Positions 54,623 to 64,000 of a stretch of DNA of 64,000 nucleotides are shown one piece after another. The DNA lies in the NCBI GenBank assembly GCA_015501605.1, contig JADNRZ010000021.1, positions 620,001 through 684,000 of the forward strand, read 5' to 3'. A program made the translations under genes and the position numbers. The notes beneath the pieces were generated by a model that saw only the letters and a program-made list of their open reading frames with translations, was not told the DNA's origin and ran no database searches. Position 1 is the first letter of the stretch, and the number at the start of each line of letters is the position of its first letter. The DNA is from Panaeolus papilionaceus (taxonomy: Eukaryota > Basidiomycota > Agaricomycetes > Agaricales).

Positions 54623-56035
54623 TCACGCTCTTCGCTTGAACCACTTGCTTCCACGATCTTTTGAGACATTAGGTAGGCGGCGAAGAGGACCCTTGGGGGC
54701 GAGGTACTCAGATGTGGGAGGCAATGGTTCAGGGGATTGTGAAAGCCCCCTCTTCGAGACAGGCTCCTCAAGGATTTTCTGTTCCTGTTCCCATTGCTGG
54801 AAGGCGTTGACAAGTAGTGGATCCGCTGGAGACATCTGGGCTGCAATTGCCTTGCGAAGAAGCTGGGCTGGTTGATGAAATTCGAACGGCAGTGGTCCGA
54901 AGTCAAGCAACTGCACTATGAACTTTGTGAGTGTTTCGTGGTTGTCCCGCCCATTCTTCTCGAGGATGGCCCTGAGTTCGGTGTTATTTTGCGCTTCAGG
55001 TTGGGCCAGATCTGCTTCGATCATTTGTTTTGTCTGCAGAGCGCCCTCGATACGCTCATGTAGATCTTGGTAGAGATTGGCAGATGCTGAGGATATGGGT
55101 TTGGAAAATGAATCTGCGAAAGTAAGACGACCAGCATCGAGCACTTCCAATGCACAGCTCTTGGTATTCGTAAATTGAGTTATGGATACACTACCACCTC
55201 CAAAAATGTCCTATACAGGCGCAATCAGTAACACCAGAGGGCCCACAGAAAACGACAGTAATAACCTTGCAAACCTCATCACGCAGTTGTGCAAAGTTAG
55301 ACTCTGCTCGTTTTTGAGTCCGTTCATTGTGCAGCGTGTCCCACATGGTGGTTACGAATATCACTGCGCCAAGATCGCGTGAAGGTGCTAGAAGCTGCTT
55401 GAGCATCTCGATTGTCTTGCGCCGACTTCCAGGCAGTCGAGTTTCTGTAATGGGAGTCAAAAAAAGAATTCTGTTGACAAACTCTAAACTGATGGGAGTC
55501 TGTAAATATTGAATACTGTATACCACAAGAATTATCTTACTGATTGTCCTTCATCCACTTTCTAACCATGTCCATAATTTCTTTTTCGGAGATCTTTGAG
55601 TCCGAAAATCCAGGGGTATCAATCAGGTACACGGGGCGAGGGGTCATGTAGATCGTCGACACAACATTTACGAGGCGGTAGGCATGCACAGTCTGTGTAT
55701 ACCCGGCCAGTTGGTTCTTGGAGATTGAAAGTTGTTGAGATTCGCCTGCGAGTGCCTCGATAAACTTAAGATTCACCAATACCAAAATATTCAGCGACAT
55801 GGGCCCTGAGATGTGAATGAGATAGATCATTGACTTACTGAGCTTTTCCCGGCTCCTGTGGGCCCCATAATACTATATAAATTCATTCAATGAATACACG
55901 TTGAGCCACAACTATTTTTACCAATCACACATACAAATATAGGATTGGTTGTGAGTCGTTGGGTACCAGACCAGTCAATGGTTCAATAGAAATATCACCA
56001 ATGATGTCAAGGTTTTGGTATTTGGGAAATTCCAT
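54623..56035 (-). CDS. P-loop GTPase, AIG1/GIMAP-like (divergent copy F)
   Basis: The exons are 56035-55935, 55872-55839, 55764-55541, 55488-55266 and 55210-54623, giving 389 aa in one frame. The intron positions are exactly those of copies A-D, including the 34-nt P-loop exon (GPTGAGKSS). G3 is DTPGF rather than DVPGF, and TTMWD is kept. The exon-4 donor is GTTATT, weak but supported by frame closure. The C-terminal half is more divergent (PLRRLPNVSKDRGSKWFKRRA) but still ends basic. It represents an older branch of the same family, together with the two pseudogenes to its right. An upstream in-frame ATG at 56140 is possible. Confidence 0.8.
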
Positions 56036-56140
56036 GGCAGAATTTCGAGCAGGTATGTGAGATTTGGGATGTGTAGGTGATGTTGTATGGCGGAGATGAT
56101 GAGCGTTAGAGGGAAAAAGTTGGTGCATGTCAGACGTCAC

Positions 56141-56820
56141 GCAAGCTTCTAGATCATATCATTTCTCCGATCGGCGGTATCTTATCACCCAACGACCTAA
56201 TTTTTGGTACTCACACTTTTGAAATTCATGCCATAAAATGAGAAATGGGCATTCTATCCTTATCGCAACAGTTTTGGTCGATCCATCATCTAACTTGACT
56301 CATTTTGTGTTCTTTAGATCAGATAAGATTCGGATGCACGGTCCGATATTCACCATCCACCCAACCTCTTCTACACTTCTTGAGCTAGTTCCTCATCTTC
56401 CGCGTACTTGTGAACTCACAACCTTTTACTTAGCCTATGATACATATGACCATTTGGAAGAACCTGAACTCATTCAGCCATCCTCGCTTTTCGTCTCTCG
56501 CCCAGGGAAGGGGTCAGCACTCATCTTCGCTGTTCCCATTCCCCCTCTCCCATCCATACCTACCTAACTTCTCTGGCGCGATCTCGTGTAGCAAGAGTGG
56601 GCACTGTTACTAGCAACAGTAGTAACCCCCTCCGTGTTACCCTCTCCTGTGGATCATCCTCCTTTGTTGTCGACACTTGGGAGTGCTAAAACATGCTGAT
56701 GAACAATTTCTAATATACCGTACTTCGTAAATTCCCTCATCACTTCATTCATGGACCTGCCACCACATAATTCCTATCGAGGACAATTCAATAACAGGTG
56801 ATAAATAAAACAAAAAATTT
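56141..56820. other. Intergenic stretch
   Basis: A 109-codon plus-strand ORF (56238-56567) is present but has no family resemblance, and its context gives no support. Otherwise nothing is recognised. Confidence 0.3.
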
Positions 56821-58560
56821 GAAACCGACCTTGCAAATTTCGTCTCTCTAAGTTGGACTAGGGGCATTTGCGAGTCTGTTGGCTGCACGGAGTGCCCCAC
56901 ATGGTGCTCACAAACATGCTAAAAACTCATAGAGCACCTTGGTGGTCTTACACAGACTTTTACACAGTTGAACTTCGGTGACTGATGTGAAAAAATAAGA
57001 TTCTGCTGACAAGTGCAGGCATAAACCCAGTAGAACCCGCCAACTCAAGCGTGCAGGTCAGACTGCGAAGAATGATCTTACGGCTTTGCTTCATCCATTG
57101 TCTCACCAGTTCCAGGATTTCAGACTCGGGGATTTTTGAGTCCGAAAAGCCAGGCGTGTCAAACAGATATAGCGTCGACTGAAACCGCTGGACATTAACT
57201 ACTGGGTCGGCTGTTACAATTTGGGTGGAGCCAGCCCGCCAGCGGGTCCTCTGATATGTATCAAAATTTTCGGAGACTTCCTGCAAATGACTCGGGCAAC
57301 TAGAAAACGCCGTGCAAAGCCGTGCGCTGCCGTGCGCTGCCGTGAACTCACTACTATGTCCCACAGCGAATTTCATGGCTTCGAACGGCTCTTCACTTGA
57401 GCACACAGTAGCACGGCAGTGAATCAATACGTAGCATACTATTAGAGTGACTATTTTTCACAGCTTTCCGCGTGTCTGTATGTCTTAGACACGGTAGGGA
57501 CACGGCTTTTCACGGTTGACCACGGCAGGGACACGGCTTTGCACGGCTTTGCACGTCCTTGCATGGCTCTTCACGTCTCTGCACGGTTTTAGGTGTTTTC
57601 AGCACGGCAGTGGCACGTCTCTCACGCTAAGCTGCACGGTACGACACGGTTGATTGATACACTTAGAAAGGTAAGATAGTTCCATCTGTTTGTTCCTTCG
57701 AAGAGTGTCCGAATCCTCAGTGGCACTGTATCACAATTACCTTTCATCGATATCCCCTGATTTTTCGGATTTTCGATATTTTCCCATGCATTTCTATTCG
57801 TATACAGCTCTTCGTTCAAGTTCACGCGTTGCGTGTTCTTGGTTCTCGTATTTTCGAGTGTTTTCTTTCTATTTCCATGATTTTACATAGTTTTACATAT
57901 ATTAAGTACCCATTTTACAAAGAATAAATACCTCTTTCCACCCCATATTTCTCGTTTCATCTTCGTATTTCGTCTTCGCCGTCGCCCGGTGCCCGTGCGC
58001 ACCTTCGTCAGCGCATATATTTGTCATTTTCGTCGTATTCACTGTTGTATTTGCCCCCAGCTTACATTACAGTCCAACCCCACTAACTCGTACTGCGCGT
58101 CACTCCCTTGCCTTTCGATTCCAGCAATTTATCCCTCAGTCACACCTTCACCACTGCTCACCTTTTCACTCAGATAACTCCACGATCACATCAACGGCCA
58201 TGCATGGGGCGTTGCACGGCACACTCACGGTACGCTGCACGGTACACGCACGGTACATGCACGGTTATGCACGGCTCGCTCACGGTTCCGCACGGCTTTG
58301 CACGGTTTTACTATGACCTTGCACGGTAATGCACGGTCGCGCACGGCAGATCCCGGCTTTGCACGGCGTTTTACCTATGCCCAAATGACTCGACGAACTT
58401 GACATACATCAACGCGAAAGTGTTCTACATCGAAGTTCAATGACACCAAACATCCTGTAATTGCCGATCGTTTGCCTGCTCTGCGGGTCCCATGAGACTA
58501 ATTCAACCACCGAAGTCATGTCGGGCCACGACAAGTTGTACGAATCAGACATACAGGCGT
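56820..58560 (-). pseudogene. GTPase pseudogene G, split by a DNA transposon
   Basis: Reading leftwards, an ATG-like start (about 58530) is followed by a ruined P-loop, where LMGPAEQAND stands for the usual IMGPTGAGKS. Exon 3 starts FVES at 58402 and is interrupted at 58391/57285 by the element at 57294-58382. It continues as FAGSLRKF, then a TGA and a frameshift, then LYLFDTPGFSDSKIPESEI (about 57175-57120). Exon 4 is barely recognisable at 56990-56820, with the CCCACATGGTG counterpart of the TTMWD region. No exon 5 is found. It is closest to copy F. Confidence 0.75.
57294..58382. mobile_element. Non-autonomous TIR transposon, 9-bp target duplication (MULE-like)
   Basis: The 1089-bp element starts GGGCAACTAGAAAACGCCGT and ends with the near inverse GCACGGCGTTTTACCTATGCCC. 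AAATGACTC is duplicated exactly at 57285-57293 and 58383-58391. Nine-base duplications are typical of Mutator-like elements. Both subterminal regions consist of short GCACGG/GCCGTG words in mixed orientation, and the core (about 57660-58180) is AT-richer with no transposase ORF. It would need a transposase in trans. A related end fragment lies at 33984. Confidence 0.82.
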
Positions 58561-58769
58561 GGGTACGTTTTCCTTGGGTATGCTAATAGCCACGCAGCGG
58601 CTCGTTGACCTGATATCGGTCATTGGGTGTTGTTTTCACTCTCAAGTGTGTCGCACGCACACCAACGTGCAGTCCCATTCAGAGTCCAAGATGCACAAAG
58701 AAGAGCCCTTTTTACTCGGAAACTGATATGGCTACCGGTGCTCCAATTATAAACACAATAAATCGATGA

Positions 58770-59543
58770 TTACGACACAGACTGCAGATGCTCTTCTGAG
58801 ACTGGTTCCTCGAGAACATCGAGTTCATCCACCCATCTCTTAAAAAGATGTCCATTTTGAGGGTCTCTTTGGGTAGCCTCTGCTGCAACCGCTATACGCA
58901 GACGCTGAGCAGTATCGCGGTATTCGGCAGGAGGGTTTCCAAAACGAACCAACTGAGTGACGAACTTTGTTAACGTGTGATTGGTGTCACTCAGGTTCCG
59001 CTGAAGAATGGATTTGAGTTCGGTGTTGGTCTGTGCGTCGGGTTGTGCCAAGTCTAACTCGATGATTTGTTGCTGCTACAGAGTGCCCTCGATGCGTTCG
59101 TGTAGGTCGAGGTAGAGCTGCGGCATTGCTGCAGATATTGGCTTGTAGAATGCGTCAACACCGTGTACATGACTATCCAGAGCTTCAAGTGCTGAATTCC
59201 TGGTGTTCACGAAACGAGTGAGGGACGTTGCATAATACTTGAAAAATTCCCATATTACCGAGAAGTAAGCAATGCAGCGCAAGGGAAGAGAGGCAGCTTG
59301 TTCACCTTTCAAACTTCGTCTCTCAGCTGTGAAAAGTTGGACTCCGCTCGTTCGCGAGTACGTTCGTTATGCAGGGTGTCCCACATCGTGGTCACGAATG
59401 TGACAGTGGAAAGCTCGAAAAGAGGGCCGAAAAGTTGGTATAGCATGTCGATGGACCTACGCCGACTTCGAGGCAGTCGAGTTTCGGTTATGGGAGTCAG
59501 AAATAGGATCCTGTTGACCTCAGCGATTCTGATAAAAAGTTAA
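58770..59543 (-). pseudogene. GTPase pseudogene H (exons 4-5 only)
   Basis: Exon 4 reads AEVNRILFLTPITETRLPRS to TTMWDTLHNERTRERAESNF and ends in a TGA where copy F has TGC. Exon 5 is readable (59225-58770) but interrupted by a TAG after HERIEGTL (about 59076). Exons 1-3 are missing. The Gypsy LTR at 59596 begins about 50 bp upstream of the surviving exon, so that insertion probably separated or removed them. Confidence 0.75.
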
Positions 59544-59595
59544 TGGAATTCTCTGGGACGCATAAGGATGTACCCATTGTTACGTAGTCACCCTT

Positions 59596-60280
59596 TGATG
59601 TGCGCGCGACGTTCTTAAGTGTGAAAACAAAACACCTGATGACCGGAGTGAGGTCAACGTCGCAAGAGTCGCTCTGAGGGTGCGTGTGGGTGTTTCCGTA
59701 GTTGACAGAGCCTTCGTAGAGATAGAATAAACGACAATTGAAGCAAGCGACGCTTCCTAAGACTTGAGACGAGAACTAATACTTAGAGATTCGAAATGTG
59801 GGCATAAAGTAGCTGCTTGAATTTACGAAGCCTGCTGAATTAAGTACAAAATTGAAATGAACTAAACTACCGACTACGGGGGGTTCGAAACGAAACAAGA
59901 AAGCGCCAAAGCGCATAAGAAAGGGTTCTAAACAAAGGGAATGACTCGAAATGGGTGAAAAGAGGGGGTGAAGTGAGGGGAGAGGGAAGTTGAATGACGA
60001 AAAGAGGCTAAAGGTTGAATTAAATGATGAAATAAATGGGATTTTAAAGTCCGTTTGCATTGTGGGATGTGCTGTTGCGAGGTGCGGCGTCGGTTTGTTC
60101 CATTTTATGTTGTGGCGGCTGATAGGGATGATACAGAGCGACGTTCTTAGTGATAAGAGCGCGCCTTGGGTGGGGAATAAACCGTGGGTAAGTGTTGAGG
60201 CTGTGCAACGCGCGTGCGTGCGTGTTGGTAAAATCCGAAAATGAAGCGATTACGGGTGTAGGTGAGCGCGCTGCTCATCA
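59596..60280 (-). repeat. 3' LTR of the right-edge Gypsy element
   Basis: TGATGTGCGCGCG...CTGCTCATCA, homologous to the LTRs at 40097-40798 and (inverted) 53741-54341. In element orientation the LTR starts TGATGAGCAGCGC. Directly inside it is a purine stretch CAGTCAGGAGGATA, the likely polypurine tract. The other LTR lies beyond the window. Confidence 0.75.
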
Positions 60281-61027
60281 TATCCTCCTGACTGAAATTC
60301 TGACTGTCCGCAGTCAGTCGTTCTCGAGGTCGAGTGGTAGTTGCGGAATGGTGAAGTGGTGATGAGCGATGACGAGGATGGAAAATGATAGAGCGCTTGT
60401 GGTGGTGAATGTGCAAACCCGATGGCAGACGTGTTGAGTCGGTTACCGAAATTGGCATAGATGACGCAATACCAATGAAAGGAATAAAAGAAAAATGAGT
60501 GAATGAAAGAGTAAAATGTGCGAAATGTGCTGGGTGAGCATCGAGGAATAGTAAATGAGTGTATATAATGAATTTGTGATGTAAACGTTCGGCGATGAAA
60601 GGTGGGGAGGAAATTGAACGATAATGGGACCTTGTGTGATGATATAATTAATTTGAAGAGGGAATGATGGATGTAAGGAGTGTGGAGATGAAGTAAAATT
60701 GACGAGGCGTGATAATTAAATGAGAGACGACGAATATGAAGGCAAAAATAAATAAAAAACGGTTATGAGAATTTTGTGAAATGGAATTATGAGCGAGATG
60801 CATGAGGGAGACGAGTGAAACGGGTATCTTTGATAAGAAATGGGGTGCTTTGCGATGACATATTTGTTGTTGAGGGAGAGTAGTGATGGAAAGGAATGTA
60901 AGGAGGAAGTGAAATGATGATATGTGATAATTTAACGAGACATGACGAATACGAAATAAAATAAAGAGAAATAGGTAAAATTGAAACGTACAGCGCCTCC
61001 TCCTCCTGACTGAAATTTCGACTGTCC
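60281..61027 (-). other. 3' untranslated segment of the right-edge element, with a duplicated tract
   Basis: The LTR-proximal sequence CCTCCTGACTGAAATT (60286) occurs again as CCTCCTGACTGAAATT (61004), next to the pol stop, each followed by GACTGTCC-like bases. The roughly 700 bp between them is AT-rich and without a gene. It looks like an internal duplication of the polypurine-tract region or an old insertion between two copies. Confidence 0.5.
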
Positions 61028-64000
61028 TCAGTCGGGTTGAGGTAGAGCGTCGTCTTTGTCATCCAGAAACTCGTCTTCTGGGTCTTCTTCGATCGATTCT
61101 TCAAGTTCACGAAGACGTTTAAGCGATACATCAAGAAGTTCATCGAGGGGAGGGAGAGGAATAGATTCACGAGGGAAGTAAGGAATGACACGGTAGGCGG
61201 CGACTGGGCGATCGAGAAGGGTGCCATCGAGTTCACAAATAATGTAAGCGCCCCACGATTGCGTGAGATGACGATTAACGGTCCTAGATAGCGCGCACGC
61301 ATCTTGCGGTTGAGCGATTTCTCGATTGCTGTGTTACGGATGAGAACGAGGTTGCCAAGTATGAAGTTAAAGTCGCGGATGGTGTGGGCGTGGTCGATCT
61401 CGAATTGACGCGCTGCTTTTAGACGAGCCTCGAAGACGTTGGAATGAAGGATAGAGAGATGCTCACGACGCTTTTGAAGAGCGATAGCGCGACGAGCAAT
61501 GAGGTCAGTGGTGGAAAGAACGGAATCGGGGGGTGGAAGGAGATAATTAGCCTCTGCTATGTCGAGAGGAAGTAGTGGGTGGGTGCCAGTGACGGCGAAA
61601 TAGGGTGAGCACCCCATGCGACGACGTGTGGTGATACGGTCAGCCCAAAAGACTGAGTAAGCGACGGATGACCACTTGGACTGGTCACCGTCCGCTGCCT
61701 TGAATAAACCCTGTCGGACGTCGAAATGAGGCCTCTCGGCCAAGTTGGCACGAGAGTTATAACCGGAAATACGAATATGAAAGATGTGATAACGCTTGTA
61801 CAAATAAGCCAGCGCTTTAATGAAGGGACCACCGTTATCGGTCACGATCTCGACCAGAGTGCCCCAGCGCCACACGAAGTTGCGCATAATGTATTCACCG
61901 ATGGCACGATGATTCTCCTTACGGAGCATGTCAAACTCGACCCAGTGGGTCAAAGAACAACGCCCTTGGACGATGTACTTGTACCCAGACGACCTGGGGA
62001 GGTGCATAGTGTCCATGTACACCTTGGAGAAGATAGGAGCAGGGGAAGCGACTGTAGGGGGAAGAAGAACCTGACGATGCTGTCGTTTTTGGCACAGGTC
62101 GCAAGTTTTAATGAAATAAGCAATGTCGGCGGCCATAGCGGGCCACCAATAACGAGTAGAAATTAAAGTCCTTGTTGCAAAGAAACCATGATGACCAAGA
62201 TCATCATGGGCTGAAGTCAAAATAAAGAAGCGTCGGGGTGAGGGAACCACAAGCTTGTGTTCACCACGCACATCCTTACGCCATAACCGATCTCCAGAAA
62301 TGAAAAACTCGGTGCAATAACGAATAAAAGTAGGCATATCACCCTTCTCAACGCCTTCCGGACGCTCGAGAGGGTGTTCCAAGAAATAACGGACCAAAAT
62401 TAAACGAGCATCGGCTTTACGAGCGCTCTCTGAACGAGGGATTAAAGAATAAGAATCGGACTCAGCATCAGCAGGTGCTGAATCGTCAGGAATTGGGGAA
62501 GGCGAACGTGAAGGATTTGAATGTGAATTAAAATGAACAGAATTAGACTCAGCAACATAAACCGAAACCGGCGGCTGTTCGATAGTCTCAACGAATGGTG
62601 AATTAATAAAATGCATAAAGCCGTGCATTTGGTCAACCCAGTCTTCGAATGAATCGTCAACTGGCTCCTCTTTGTCTCCTGGTTGAGGAGGACGTCGAGA
62701 TAGACCATCTGGACCGTGATGGGTACCAGGAACATGAACAAGTTGGAAATGAAACAAAAGAATCGTAACAATCCAGCGATTCATGGATGCAGAAGGAGCA
62801 AGATCAGGATTTGATAACATACCTTTGATATATTTTGCATCTACCTCAACGATGAGGTTTCGGAGTCCGATGAGATACACCTTGAGGGACTTGAGAGCAC
62901 GATAGAGACCGTACAACTCAAGTTTGGGCTGTGAAAAGCGAGCCTCGCGCTCGTTAAGGGTAATGGAACCAAAACGGGAGTAATATCGACGCTTGGGCTC
63001 ATTGGCATCGCACTGAGCCAACAAGTAACCAACTGCAATGTATGAGGTATCAACTGATAGGATAATCGGAGGTGCGTCCACTGAGTAGTCAAGTGGACGC
63101 AGTGCAGGCGACTCCAAGAGCGCACGCTTCAGATCTTCCTGAGCAGCTCTCTGCTCAGGGCCAAAAACAAAAGGTGCATCCTTACGCATCAACTTGTTCA
63201 AATGATGCGCTCGGTGAGCAAAGTTTCGAATGAAAATACGGCAGATGCCAATCGTGCCAAGAAAAGCTCGAAGCTCAGTAAGTGAATAACAAGGTCCCCA
63301 GTTGACAATCTTGTCAACTCGGGACGGGTCAGGAATGCGACCATTAGGTGTGCATAAGTGACCAAGAACCATAAAACATAAAGCAAATAGAACAGACTTT
63401 GAACCGGAGAATGTACCACCAGCGTACTTCATGCGCTGAATAACACGATTAAGATTGATAAAATGCTCCCAAACGAAGCGTCGAATCCCAGGATTACGGG
63501 GAATCGTTTCAAACGAACCATCCTTGAGACGGTAATAAGAAATCGGACCCTTCACTGGTACGTCATCAATGTAAGGTACAGTGATGTGCGGGATCTCGGG
63601 TTGAAGAATAAAAGTAATATCATCATGAAAAATGGGAACGGAATTCGTCCACCCCATAGGGAGCTTGGTGAGACGAAGGGGACCCAGAGGGGTCTGGAAA
63701 GTGGTAAGATCTCGAGACGAGGGTGCAAGTGCACGCTCGTCATAACCAACAAAAAGATCAAGTATCACACCACAGGAGCGCCCAGCAAACTGCTCAGCGA
63801 CTTCCTCAGTGAAAGGGGGAACTCCAGAGTGTTGAATAGTGACCGCATTTAACGGTTCAAGAGATTGAACAATGCGAAGGGACGTACCATCTTTCTTGAC
63901 GACGATAAACCATTGGCCTCGGTAGGCTGCATTTGATGCTTCGAATACTTTTGAATCAACCTTTCGCTTAAGGAGCAAGAAGACTTGATCTCGAAGTGCA
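61028..64000 (-). CDS. pol: Pol of the right-edge element (partial, one apparent frameshift)
   Basis: The frame is open to the window edge. Reverse transcriptase carries YIDDVPVKGP (about 63560). RNase H has SVDTSYIAVGYLLA and KLELYGLYRALKS. The integrase has HHGF...CDLCQKR as zinc finger, then DTMHL, TDNGG and NLAERPH as the D-D-E residues. At the C4 run 61251-61254 the frame slips. The other frame then reads a typical integrase C-terminal module (YIICELDGT) and an acidic tail ending at a TGA at 61028-61030. In the unslipped frame a meaningless tail would run to 60787. So this copy has probably lost one base, or carries a sequencing error. The N-terminal part lies outside the window. Confidence 0.85.

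Larger units (their letters stand above)
59596..64000 (-). mobile_element. Third Ty3/Gypsy retrotransposon, entering from the right edge
   Basis: The 3' LTR, a long 3' untranslated segment and most of pol are inside the window; gag and the 5' LTR would lie to the right. The pol is of the same broad type as the outer element (a D-D-V-x-K-G-P catalytic motif, no chromodomain), but the LTRs are unrelated. Confidence 0.8.

Noticed and set aside
56238..56567. 109-codon plus-strand ORF
   Set aside because: Length is within chance for this composition. There is no motif, no paralogue in the array and no splice context.
57300..58380. GCACGG-rich tracts considered as a CRISPR-like or centromeric array
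   Set aside because: Spacing is irregular, orientation is mixed, and the tracts are bounded by inverted ends and a 9-bp duplication, so they belong to a transposon.

Overview
The window is fungal, most likely from an agaricomycete basidiomycete. Introns are short (about 50-65 bp, GT-AG), and the GTPase genes each carry four of them. There are several Ty3/Gypsy LTR retrotransposons of types common in mushroom-forming fungi. No rRNA, CRISPR array or bacterial-style operon is seen, and no convincing tRNA.

Layout. Positions 1-17164 are one LTR retrotransposon on the minus strand ('outer element': gag, gag/zinc knuckle, protease, pol). A second complete element, a chromodomain-bearing Gypsy element ('inner element', 1025-8942), is inserted just upstream of the outer element's 3' LTR. 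It has a perfect 5-bp target duplication, 563-bp LTRs and the hallmarks of Tf1-like self-priming. From about 17.2 to 59.5 kb lies an array built by repeated duplication of two gene types. One encodes a P-loop GTPase resembling the AIG1/GIMAP group. The other encodes a large WD40/BCAS3-type protein related to autophagy factors. Five GTPase genes have intact exon-intron models (22118-23421, 30490-31759, 41161-42515, 51109-52686, 54623-56035). At least four more are broken. The BCAS3-type gene has one apparently intact copy (43595-49849, minus). It also has three 5'-half relics on the plus strand that share the same internal deletion and the same 3' breakpoint, and one more degraded relic. The array changes orientation between about 42.5 and 43.6 kb.

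Mobile DNA has worked on this array. There is a solo Copia-type LTR (26291-26498), Gypsy-type LTRs of one family at 40097-40798, 53741-~54341 and 59596-60280, and a 1089-bp TIR element with a 9-bp target duplication inside an exon of a GTPase pseudogene (57294-58382). A third Gypsy element enters from the right edge (59596-64000, minus); its pol has one apparent frameshift.

How it fits together: the retroelement proteins serve their own copying. The BCAS3-type protein would be expected to act at autophagic membranes. The GTPases have a conserved G domain, a coiled-coil-like segment, a length-variable linker and, in four of the five, a basic C-terminal helix, which suggests membrane-associated NTPases under diversification. 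The link between the two families is seen only as genomic co-duplication; any functional link is inference.
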